Of a DNA stretch of 6,506 bases, positions 1 through 5,317 are shown in pieces. The notes under the pieces were generated by a model. The model ran no database searches. It worked only from the letters and a program-made list of their open reading frames with translations, and was not told the DNA's origin. The translations under genes were made by a program, and so were the position numbers. Source of the DNA: Candidatus Aenigmatarchaeota archaeon (GTDB lineage: Archaea > Aenigmatarchaeota > Aenigmatarchaeia > QMZP01); contig DAOVGQ010000088.1 of the NCBI GenBank assembly GCA_030672315.1, forward strand, positions 1-6,506, given 5' to 3'. Position 1 is the stretch's first letter; every line of letters begins with the position of its first letter.

Positions 1-1758
1 GGCCCAGTCAGGGAGCTCGCTCGGGTCTCCCTTTATCTCGGCCAGGAGTATGGGTATGACCAGGAGCTCCCTCTCCCTGTCGAAGAGGAAGGCCTTGTGG
101 TCCCTGAGGGCATAGGAGTCCGTGCCTCGGTCGCCTATCACGACCTTGTGGAGCTCTATGGGGTTCTCCACGTCAGAGACGTCAAACAGGGCCATCTTGA
201 CTCCCTGGTGCCAGGAAAACTCGCCCTGCTCCTCCTCAGCAGGGATGCTCTCCTTGCCTATCCCTATTATGTGGTTATCATCATATGGGTGGAGATAGTC
301 TGAATAGCCAGGTATCTTGAGCTTGCCCAGCACCCTCGGCCTCTCGGGGTCAGAGAGGTCTATCACAAAGAGGGGGTCTATCTTCTTGAAGGTGACAAGG
401 TAGCCGCGCTCTCCCATGAAGCGGGCCGAGTATATCTGCTCCCCAGGGGCCAGGTCCTCGAGCTTGCCTGTGAGGTTCATATCCTCATTGTAAACATAGA
501 TGTTGTTAGAGGTGGTGCTGCCCTGCCTGGTGACGCGGCCCAGGGTGGTGGCTATCCGGAAAAACCCGCCAGACTCGTCCATGGAGAACTGGTTCAGGAC
601 CCTTCCCGGGACCTCTGCATTGGCCACATAGGTTATGTCTCCGTTATCGAGGGCGAACTTGTGAACCACTGTGGTCTCGCTAGGCTCCCCAATATCAGTG
701 CCCGTTACCTCTTCGATGAGTGGCCTGATTCCCCAGCCCCAATGGTAGTTGTATTCTGCTATGTAGATATTCTCCTGGGAAGCGTAGACATTCTGGCCAG
801 AGCCGACTATGACATCCTTCTCTATATCAGCATCCGGGTCTGTTATGGACATGGAGGCCAGGGTGATGAAGCTCCTGGCATTGACAGGCTCAAAATAGGC
901 AACATCCGGGCACCTGCATGTGGGGACGAATTCCTCATCCTGGCCTGAGGCTATCTCCTGTGCCGTCCTGTCCCTGTAGAGGGGGATTATCTCTCCGGGG
1001 TTTGCAGGCACAGGGTAAACCCTGGGATATGAATTCACGACAAAGTAGACATCATTTCCAATCTTCCTTGAGGCGAGGTAGTTGCCCTCAAAATCAACCT
1101 CCCTTGCCTTCTCGGGCTCTGACCTGTCGCTGACGTCCCAGAGCTGAACAGTGGTCATGGTGTACCAGTAAGGATATGAAATTTTCATCTCGGCCTGGGC
1201 CTCTTCTTCATCACTGCCCTCAAGGGGAACAGGACCACCCCGGACCCGGGTGGAGCCGAAAAGCATGAGCATGTCCCCCCCTATGAACATCTCCCTTGGG
1301 GTGAAGTCCCCGAGGTCTGTCTCGCTCAGGACCTCGGCCTCTCCTGAGGGGTAGGCCTTAATTATCACGAGCTTGCTTCCTGAAAGAGTGTAAATATACT
1401 GGCCGTCGGTCTTGACAATGTCGGCCTCGTCTACGCCCTCCACCTGTATGTTGGTGGTGGAATATTCAGGTGTGCCGGCCTTCGCACCCCCCTCGGTAGC
1501 CTCCTGGGCCATGGGGACAGCAACATCTCCAAGCAGCTCTCCCCAGCCCCTGTATGGATATCCCATTGCAGCGGACTGGTTGAATGCGTCAACAATCCCG
1601 GAGCAGGTATCGAACCGCTCCATGGATATCTGGCGCGGCTGGCTGAGCTGCCACACCTGGTACTGCACAAGTGCCGAGAGGCTGCCTACTATGGCAAGCA
1701 TGGCTATCATGAGAGCGGCCCCCTGTGCAATGCCCTTCCTGAAAGATTTTCTGTGCAT
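1..1758 (-). CDS. Membrane-anchored beta-propeller domain protein (partial, C-terminus missing)
   Basis: The reading frame is open from ATG at 1758 to the left edge: 586 codons with no stop. Residues 1-9 are basic (MHRKSFRKG), followed by a hydrophobic segment at about 10-32, which is a signal anchor or signal peptide; the rest should lie outside the cytoplasm. At 103-127 comes the signature VEGVDEADIVKTDG-x-YIYTLSG. It is typical of the archaeal/bacterial family of secreted proteins with a C-terminal beta-propeller distantly related to WD-40 (Pfam Beta_propel type). Blade-like repeats with the core D-[VL]-S-D recur near 204-211 (LWDVSD), 463-472 (VIDLSDPERP) and 522-529 (LFDVSD). Cysteines occur at 53 and as a C-x-C at 281-283. 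The family has no settled biochemical role; a surface scaffold or binding function is inference. G+C is high, like the other core genes. Start choice: ATG 1758 precedes the hydrophobic segment and lies about 26 bp from a TATA box, with no SD, so a leaderless mRNA is likely. Confidence 0.9.
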   Translation of the reverse strand, partial: MHRKSFRKGIAQGAALMIAMLAIVGSLSALVQYQVWQLSQPRQISMERFDTCSGIVDAFNQSAAMGYPYRGWGELLGDVAVPMAQEATEGGAKAGTPEYSTTNIQVEGVDEADIVKTDGQYIYTLSGSKLVIIKAYPSGEAEVLSETDLGDFTPREMFIGGDMLMLFGSTRVRGGPVPLEGSDEEEAQAEMKISYPYWYTMTTVQLWDVSDRSEPEKAREVDFEGNYLASRKIGNDVYFVVNSYPRVYPVPANPGEIIPLYRDRTAQEIASGQDEEFVPTCRCPDVAYFEPVNARSFITLASMSITDPDADIEKDVIVGSGQNVYASQENIYIAEYNYHWGWGIRPLIEEVTGTDIGEPSETTVVHKFALDNGDITYVANAEVPGRVLNQFSMDESGGFFRIATTLGRVTRQGSTTSNNIYVYNEDMNLTGKLEDLAPGEQIYSARFMGERGYLVTFKKIDPLFVIDLSDPERPRVLGKLKIPGYSDYLHPYDDNHIIGIGKESIPAEEEQGEFSWHQGVKMALFDVSDVENPIELHKVVIGDRGTDSYALRDHKAFLFDRERELLVIPILLAEIKGDPSELPDWA

Positions 1759-1779
1759 GTTTACCTATTTGGCCTGTGG

Positions 1780-1787
1780 ATAATAAA
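1780..1787 (-). promoter_or_regulatory. TATA box of the beta-propeller gene
   Basis: The minus strand reads TTTATTAT, centred about 26 bp upstream of the ATG at 1758. At the usual archaeal TATA-to-start distance, transcription would begin at or next to the start codon. No SD-like sequence lies between, which supports a leaderless transcript. Confidence 0.5.
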
Positions 1788-1826
1788 GGGGTTTGGTTTT
1801 GTTTCGGTTCTGGCCGCAAAAGGGGA

Positions 1827-1934
1827 TGCGCTGGGCGGGGATCGAACCCGCATCGACACCGTGGCAGGGTGCCGTCCTTTAATGGGAAGTGCTTTGCCTT
1901 GAGGAAAAGCTTCCTACCATTAGACTACCAGCGC
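1827..1934 (-). tRNA. tRNA-Gly(GCC), split by an intron in the D loop
   Basis: On the minus strand, acceptor 5' strand GCGCTGG (1934-1928) pairs with CCAGCGC (1834-1828), followed by discriminator A at 1827; CCA is not encoded. The T arm is GCGGG / TTCGATC / CCCGC (1851-1835). The anticodon stem GCACC (1872-1868) pairs with GGTGT (1860-1856), closing the loop C-T-GCC-A-C, so the anticodon is GCC with U33 in place. The D stem 5' strand GTCT (1925-1922) pairs with GGAC (1877-1874), but 37 extra bases at 1915-1879 interrupt the arm. Removing them gives a standard 71-nt glycine tRNA with D loop AATGGTA. The 5' end is only 10 bp from the stop of the upstream zinc-ribbon gene, and no TATA box fits a separate start, so processing from a shared precursor is likely. 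A short T run (TTTT, 1821-1818) follows the 3' end and may help termination. Confidence 0.95.
1879..1915 (-). other. tRNA-Gly intron (37 nt) between positions 20 and 21, with a canonical bulge-helix-bulge
   Basis: The precursor folds into an exact bulge-helix-bulge. The exon helix is the D stem, GTCT (1925-1922) with GGAC (1877-1874). The 3-nt 3' bulge is AAA (1880-1878). The 4-bp central helix is AATG (1921-1918) with CATT (1884-1881). The 3-nt 5' bulge is GTA (1917-1915). The intron helix is GGAA (1914-1911) with TTCC (1888-1885), continuing across a 2-nt bulge into GCTTT (1910-1906) with AAAGC (1895-1891). Cutting after the second base of each bulge, as archaeal splicing endonuclease does, removes 1915-1879 and restores a normal D arm. 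The direct repeat AGGA at both ends leaves five possible registers by sequence alone; the bulge geometry selects 20/21. Position 37/38 is the usual archaeal site. Confidence 0.85.
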
Positions 1935-1944
1935 GTATGCTTTA

Positions 1945-2070
1945 TTATTCCTCGCCCTTCTTGACCTTTTTGACATTGATGCTCCTGCAGTTGGGGCACA
2001 GCCTGGTGGCCGGCTCCATGAAGATGGGCTTGCCCACCCATCCGCATCTCTCGCATTTGTACTTGGCCAT
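1945..2070 (-). CDS. 41-residue zinc-ribbon protein
   Basis: The protein runs from MAKYKCERCGW to KKVKKGEE. It has two knuckles, C6-x2-C9 and C25-x2-C28 (LCPNC), a textbook four-cysteine zinc ribbon, then a basic tail rich in K-V-K. Size, spacing and the MAKYKCERCG start resemble RNA polymerase subunit Rpo12 (RpoP). However, the G-S-x-I-L-Y-K-x-R-P tail expected after the second knuckle of Rpo12 is absent, so I do not assign that name; Nop10 fits worse. A nucleic-acid or ribosome partner is likely but inferred. The start is supported by SD GAGGGTGA (2083-2076) 5 nt before the ATG. The stop is 10 bp from the tRNA-Gly 5' end, so the two probably share a transcript. It is divergent from the AT-rich gene at 2193. 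Confidence 0.8.
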   Translation of the reverse strand: MAKYKCERCGWVGKPIFMEPATRLCPNCRSINVKKVKKGEE

Positions 2071-2107
2071 AAGGGTCACCCTCGTTTATTGGATATATTG
2101 AGGGGAC

Positions 2108-2119
2108 TATTTATAAAAA
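2108..2119 (-). promoter_or_regulatory. TATA box for the zinc-ribbon gene and probably tRNA-Gly
   Basis: The minus strand reads TTTTTATAAATA, centred near 2113. Transcription would start near 2087, giving a short leader that holds the SD GAGGGTGA at 2083-2076. An alternative AT-rich stretch lies at 2089-2097 but would start transcription inside the SD. Confidence 0.5.
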
Positions 2120-2164
2120 CTTTAATTCAATCATAGAGGGCTTTTACCCCATGAAGGCTATAGC

Positions 2165-2172
2165 TTAAATTA
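2165..2172 (+). promoter_or_regulatory. Possible TATA box of the orphan gene at 2193
   Basis: TTAAATTA is centred about 25 bp before the ATG at 2193. There is no SD upstream of that ATG, so a leaderless mRNA fits. The surroundings are all AT-rich, so this is a weak call. Confidence 0.35.
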
Positions 2173-2192
2173 CTTTCTGAAATATTAAATAC

Positions 2193-2480
2193 ATGGTCTT
2201 CTATAAACCGAATACATGGAACTTGTTTAAAAGAGGAGAATATCCTGTATACTGTGATATATGCGGAAGAGATTTGACTGAACTGGGTGGAGGCTATTAC
2301 CTCTCTGAAGAGAAAAGGGCTTTATGTCCTCCCCTGGAAGAAAATGACTGTACTGCAATGGCTATGAAGAAGTATGGCATGTTTGCTGCAGCTTTTGAAT
2401 TCAAGTCAATCAGGATATTAAGGAGGCTTATTAGAGATGGTCTCCTCATCAATGGTGAACCCCTCACTAAGGAGAATTAG
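2193..2480 (+). CDS. Small cysteine-containing protein of unknown function (AT-rich orphan A)
   Basis: The protein has 95 residues and I do not recognise its family. It carries C21-x2-C24 (YCDICGRDL), then C45 and C53 (ALCPPLEENDC). This C-x2-C...C-x7-C layout could bind one zinc. The C-terminal third (about 68-95) is basic and likely helical (FKSIRILRRLIRDG), a possible nucleic-acid contact. No signal peptide or membrane segment is seen. A 60-base sample (2221-2280) is 35% G+C, far below the srp54 gene next door, which suggests different origin or selection. The last 4 bp overlap the srp54 stop codon in convergent orientation: TTAG at 2477-2480 supplies TAG on plus and TAA on minus. The start is the first ATG; no SD is present. 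Four spaced cysteines and the clean end at the neighbour's stop argue that it is a real gene. Confidence 0.65.
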   Translation: MVFYKPNTWNLFKRGEYPVYCDICGRDLTELGGGYYLSEEKRALCPPLEENDCTAMAMKKYGMFAAAFEFKSIRILRRLIRDGLLINGEPLTKEN

Positions 2481-3802
2481 GCCTGCAGGCCGAACTGCTT
2501 GGCGAATTTTGCAAGGGGGCCCCTCTTGAGGCCCTTGCCGCCCTTTGTCATCTTCATGATTTTCTGGGTCTGCTTGAAGTATTTCAGGAGCTCCCGGACA
2601 TCACCCTGGGGGACCCCCGAGCCCTTGGCTATGCGCACCACCCTGCTGTGCTTGATTGTATCGGGGTGAGCCCGCTCATCAGGGGTCATGCTGTCGATTG
2701 CGAACTTCCACCTCTTCATCTTTCCCTCCTGGACATCCAGCATGCCCTTGGGGATTTTTGCACCTGACATCCCGGGAATCATGTCCACAAGCTTGGTGAG
2801 GCTGCCCATCTTCTGCATTGAGCCTATCTGCTCATAGAACTCGTTGAGTGTGAAGTCCCCCCTCAGGACCTTTTCTGCAGCTTCCTTGCTTATTCCCACG
2901 TCCCTGGCCTTCTCGAGGAGGCCCTCCAGGTCGCCGTAGCCGATAAGCCTTCCCACAAAGCGCCTGGGGTCATAGACCTCGAGGTCGCCGAGCTTCTCTC
3001 CCACGCCTATCATGCGCACGCGGGCGCCTGAAACCGAGGCAGCTGCCAGGGCGCCACCTCCCTTGGCAGTGCCATCCAGTTTGGTGACTATTATTCCTGT
3101 TATACCGACCAGCTTGTTGAACTCCTCAGACTGCTTCCTGGCCGCCTGGCCTATGTCAGCGGGAACGACTAGGAGAACTTCGTCAGGCTTTATCTCCTTT
3201 CCCAGCTCCTTGAGTTCCTTGGCAAGCCCCTTGTCCAGGGCATCCCTTCCTGCGGAGTCAAATATAAGGACCTCCTCCTTGGCCTGCTTGATTGCAGATT
3301 TGGCAATGTCCCTGGGCTTTTTGCCCTCCTCATAAACCCTGGCATCCACCTTCCTGCCGAGCTGCCTGAGCTGGTCCTGGGCAGCTGGCCTGTGGGTGTC
3401 GCAGGCCGCCAGGCCGACAGAGAGTCCCCTTGTCTTGAACCACTTGGCCATCTTGCCAGCAGTGGAGGTCTTTCCTGAACCGAACAGGCCGATGAGCAGG
3501 ATTCTCTGGGGCTTCAGGTTCAGCTCACCCTTCTCGGCCCCTAGGAAGGAAACAAGCTCGTCATAGAGAACCTTGATGAAGTGCTCCCTGACCGTTATGC
3601 CGCTGGGGGGCTTGGTCTCCAGGACCCTCTTCCTTATGCTGGAGGAGAGCTCCGCCACCATGGATACATCCACATCTGCCTGAATCAGGGCCCTCTGGAG
3701 GTCCTTGACAACAACCTCTACGGCCTCCCTGTCCACCACGCCCATGCGGGCTATCTTCCTGAAGGTCTGCTTCAGGGAGTCCCCGAATCCCTTCAAAACC
3801 AT
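2477..3802 (-). CDS. srp54: Signal recognition particle 54 kDa protein (SRP54/Ffh)
   Basis: SRP54 is the GTPase of the signal recognition particle. It binds 7S RNA and signal sequences emerging from ribosomes and docks with the receptor FtsY. Of 441 residues, 1 to about 85 form the helical N domain (MVLKGFGDSLKQTFRKIA). The G domain follows with the P-loop GLFGSGKTS (105-113), DTHRPAA (135-141), G3 DSAGR (182-186), TKLDG (240-244), and the closing region IGVGEKLGDLEVYDPRRF. The M domain (about 317-441) has SMTPDER, RIAKGSGV (390-397, RNA contact) and a basic methionine-containing tail. Length is normal for the family. G3 reads DSAGR rather than DTAGR, a conservative change. The open frame extends to GTG at 3811, but that GTG is part of SD AAGGTG (3816-3811), which sits 8 nt before the ATG at 3802; that ATG also gives the family's usual MVL start. 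Its stop overlaps the convergent orphan gene at 2193-2480. Confidence 0.97.
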   Translation of the reverse strand: MVLKGFGDSLKQTFRKIARMGVVDREAVEVVVKDLQRALIQADVDVSMVAELSSSIRKRVLETKPPSGITVREHFIKVLYDELVSFLGAEKGELNLKPQRILLIGLFGSGKTSTAGKMAKWFKTRGLSVGLAACDTHRPAAQDQLRQLGRKVDARVYEEGKKPRDIAKSAIKQAKEEVLIFDSAGRDALDKGLAKELKELGKEIKPDEVLLVVPADIGQAARKQSEEFNKLVGITGIIVTKLDGTAKGGGALAAASVSGARVRMIGVGEKLGDLEVYDPRRFVGRLIGYGDLEGLLEKARDVGISKEAAEKVLRGDFTLNEFYEQIGSMQKMGSLTKLVDMIPGMSGAKIPKGMLDVQEGKMKRWKFAIDSMTPDERAHPDTIKHSRVVRIAKGSGVPQGDVRELLKYFKQTQKIMKMTKGGKGLKRGPLAKFAKQFGLQA

Positions 3803-3810
3803 ATTCAACA

Positions 3811-3816
3811 CACCTT
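3811..3816 (-). promoter_or_regulatory. Ribosome binding site that fixes the srp54 start
   Basis: AAGGTG on the minus strand lies 8 nt before ATG 3802. It overlaps the upstream in-frame GTG at 3811, which rules that codon out as start. The AT-rich stretch at 3820-3829 is too close to serve as TATA box for a message that includes this site, so the srp54 promoter should lie farther upstream, for example near 3907-3915 or 3937-3943 on the minus strand. Confidence 0.65.
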
Positions 3817-3838
3817 ATTGATATATTACATTTGGCTC

Positions 3839-3910
3839 AAGCCTGTTACCGAAGGTAACTCCCTGCGTCAGCAGTGGATTGTGAAAGGATGTATCCTTCC
3901 GTAAAGGCTT
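3839..3910. other. Cloverleaf-forming sequence between srp54 and orphan B
   Basis: The 72 nt contain four nested or adjacent inverted repeats that can form together. A closing stem pairs AAGCCT (3839-3844) with AGGCTT (3905-3910). Hairpin 1 is GTTACC-gaa-GGTAAC (3845-3859), abutting the closing stem. Hairpin 2 is CTGC-gtca-GCAG (3863-3874), extendable by TCC (3860-3862) with GGA (3876-3878) across one bulged T. Hairpin 3 is AAGGATGTATCCTT (3885-3898), a perfect 14-bp palindrome. It is not a tRNA: loops are 3-4 nt and there is no T-loop sequence. It could be a structured srp54 leader (minus strand), a small RNA, operator palindromes, or the relic of a small mobile element. Strand and function are unknown. 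Confidence 0.45.
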
Positions 3911-3969
3911 AAAACCATGCTTTTCACCTGAATGCTAGTAAAACATCAGGATAAAAGGGTTTAAAAGCG

Positions 3970-3977
3970 TTTATAAA
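3970..3977 (+). promoter_or_regulatory. TATA box of orphan B
   Basis: TTTATAAA is centred near 3974, predicting a start near 3999-4001 and a leader of roughly 13 nt that includes the SD GGTGA at 4003-4007. A second AT-rich copy, TTTAAAA, lies at 3960-3966. Confidence 0.55.
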
Positions 3978-4012
3978 GGTTATCTGGAAGTTATCTTTAT
4001 CCGGTGATGTAT

Positions 4013-4297
4013 ATGATAAGGGGATACCCTCTGAATATCCAAGAAAAGCAGAGGATATGGGATTTTGTAAAAAGCGGTAAGAAGGTTAGGTTACTCAAGG
4101 AAATGTTTGTGCCTGATGATATGTATTACATTAGTGATATTGATATTGAGGACATTGTTGAGAGGGGGGATTTTAATCGGCATGTGTCTGTCTACATAAA
4201 AAACGGAGATAATCCTATACTGACCGGTTACTGTGTAAGGGTTAACAAAAACCTTAAGAGGGCATTGATATCCAGAGGCCGGGTTCAGAAGGGCTAG
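4013..4297 (+). CDS. Small protein of unknown function (AT-rich orphan B)
   Basis: The protein has 94 residues and I recognise no family. It is soluble, with no signal or membrane segment. It has a basic stretch at about 18-30 (FVKSGKKVRLLKE), an acidic middle at about 35-51 (DDMYYISDIDIEDIVE), and a basic end (NKNLKRALISRGRVQKG). Its only cysteine is C74, so it is not a zinc ribbon. Start choice: GTG 4004 and ATG 4007 are in frame upstream, but both lie within or next to SD GGTGA (4003-4007), which is spaced 5 nt from ATG 4013, so 4013 is preferred. A 60-base sample (4081-4140) is 33% G+C, unlike its neighbours. Its stop overlaps the aIF2-alpha stop: CTAG at 4294-4297 gives TAG on both strands. 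It occupies the place where many archaea have nop10. A TATA box, an SD and the tight end support a real gene. Confidence 0.65.
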   Translation: MIRGYPLNIQEKQRIWDFVKSGKKVRLLKEMFVPDDMYYISDIDIEDIVERGDFNRHVSVYIKNGDNPILTGYCVRVNKNLKRALISRGRVQKG

Positions 4298-5055
4298 TCC
4301 TCCTGGATTTCGAACTCGCACTCGCCCCTGTGGGAGGTTATCTCCCTGGAGACCTCATTGGCCGCTGCCTCCACCCTGGCCCGGGTTTCCTTGAAGTTCT
4401 TGCCCCTGCCCACAATCACGTACTTGGGGGCTGAAACATACCTGACCTCGAGGCCGTCCCTGCTGGCCTGGGAGAGTGCCCTCTTGATTGTCTTTATGCC
4501 GTCAGGGCTGTAGCACATCAGCTTGAGGTCGGCCTTTACCTCATAGACCTTTTCTGAATAGCTCTTCCTTGCTATCTCGGTTAGGGGCTCGAGCCAGGCC
4601 TTGGGGACGCCCTTGCTCCTGAGCAGCTCAGGATTCCTTATGGCGAACTCAAAGGCCTTGTACAGGCCCCCGAACTCCTCCTGGAGGAGAAATCCGACCT
4701 CCCTGTAGGCATCGTCAAGGCTCTTCTTGAGCTTCTTGGCAGAGAGCTCGAGCATCTTCTCGGCCTTTCGCTCCCTCTTGAACTCGTTCAGACGCCTGTC
4801 TGAGTCCTCCCTTCTGACCCGCTTGACAGAGAGAAGGATGTCATCGCCATCAATCCTCATAACGCGGCACACGACATACTGGTTCAGCTTGAGGAACTCC
4901 CTGATGTCCTTGACCCACCTCAGGGCCACCTCAGAGACGTGTACCATGCCCCTCTTTTTGTACTCCACAAGCTCTGCGATGGCGGAGTTGGGGAATATCT
5001 TGACTATCTTGCACACCACGAGTTCGTACCTGGTGGGGTTTCCCTGTCTTCTCAT
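4294..5055 (-). CDS. eif2a: Translation initiation factor aIF2, alpha subunit
   Basis: This is one subunit of the aIF2 heterotrimer, which brings initiator Met-tRNA to the small ribosomal subunit. The protein has 253 residues, near the short end for archaeal homologues. Residues about 10-80 form the S1/OB domain, ending in HVSEVALRWVKDIREFL and ILLSVKRV. About 85-170 is the helical middle domain. About 170-250 is the alpha/beta C-terminal domain that contacts the gamma subunit (VKADLKLMCYSPDGI...PKYVIVGRGKN). Aligned to eukaryotic SEL-S51-RR, the regulated serine position is Ala44 here. SD GAGGT (5068-5064) lies 8 nt before ATG 5055. It follows rps27e by 48 bp in the conserved archaeal order L44e-S27e-aIF2-alpha. 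An AT-rich stretch at 5077-5086 could be an extra internal promoter. Its stop overlaps orphan B. Confidence 0.95.
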   Translation of the reverse strand: MRRQGNPTRYELVVCKIVKIFPNSAIAELVEYKKRGMVHVSEVALRWVKDIREFLKLNQYVVCRVMRIDGDDILLSVKRVRREDSDRRLNEFKRERKAEKMLELSAKKLKKSLDDAYREVGFLLQEEFGGLYKAFEFAIRNPELLRSKGVPKAWLEPLTEIARKSYSEKVYEVKADLKLMCYSPDGIKTIKRALSQASRDGLEVRYVSAPKYVIVGRGKNFKETRARVEAAANEVSREITSHRGECEFEIQED

Positions 5056-5103
5056 GATAAAAAACCTCGTATCCTGATTTAAAAGAATACAATTGGGTTA
5101 GGA

Positions 5104-5268
5104 CTACCTGGCAACACCGAGTACCTTGGCCCTGATACCGGCCTTGCCTCCTGTGGGCTCTGCGAGCACCTCGCCGCACACCAGGCACTTGACAACAGTG
5201 CAGGGCTTCTCGAATATGACCTGCTCGTTCTTGCACCTGCACCTTACCTTGAGGAACTTGCCAGGCAT
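5104..5268 (-). CDS. rps27e: Small-subunit ribosomal protein eS27 (S27e)
   Basis: A 54-residue zinc-ribbon protein of the 30S subunit. The C-terminal signature [19 protein letters not shown] (25-43) is diagnostic. The second knuckle is C28-x2-C31. The first is C10-x-C12 (VRCRCKNEQ), where the family normally has C-x2-C before x-N-E-Q: one residue is missing. C23 is an additional cysteine nearby. Start choice: an in-frame ATG at 5301 would add 11 residues but has no SD. ATG 5268 has a perfect SD, GAGGTGA (5280-5274), 5 nt upstream, and gives the usual [12 protein letters not shown] beginning. It is the middle gene of the L44e-S27e-aIF2-alpha operon, 49 bp after rpl44e. Confidence 0.94.
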   Translation of the reverse strand: MPGKFLKVRCRCKNEQVIFEKPCTVVKCLVCGEVLAEPTGGKAGIRAKVLGVAR

Positions 5269-5317
5269 ATCCTTCACCTCACGAACTTCTCCTCCCTTCA
5301 TTCAGAAGGGCAACAAC

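Noticed and set aside
97..1133. Plus-strand open frames at 97-303, 661-948 and 918-1133
   Set aside because: They lie opposite the continuous, family-matching minus-strand beta-propeller frame and encode no recognisable protein.
1901..1912. Reading the tRNA as tRNA-Gly(TCC) with the usual 37/38 intron
   Set aside because: CTTTTCC near the first part of the gene suggests a TCC anticodon, but the anticodon stem then fails to pair. GCC in the loop C-T-GCC-A-C has a proper 5-bp stem and U33.
1945..2070. Zinc-ribbon protein as the relocated Nop10
   Set aside because: Nop10 is longer and has a different knuckle spacing with a conserved proline-rich tail (HPPRFSP type), which is absent here.
3012..3335. 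Plus-strand 107-codon frame inside srp54
   Set aside because: It is opposite the conserved G domain, and its Ser/Ala/Leu-rich composition is that of an antisense shadow.
3803..3811. GTG 3811 as srp54 start (444 residues)
   Set aside because: This GTG is the end of the SD AAGGTG, and the family normally begins at the following MVL.
3839..3910. The cloverleaf as a tRNA or an integron attC site
   Set aside because: Loops are 3-4 nt, there is no TTCRA T loop and no anticodon loop; GTTACC does not fit the GTTRRRY core of attC.
5269..5301. ATG 5301 as rps27e start (65 residues)
   Set aside because: It has no SD, while ATG 5268 has a perfect GAGGTGA at 5 nt and matches the family N-terminus.
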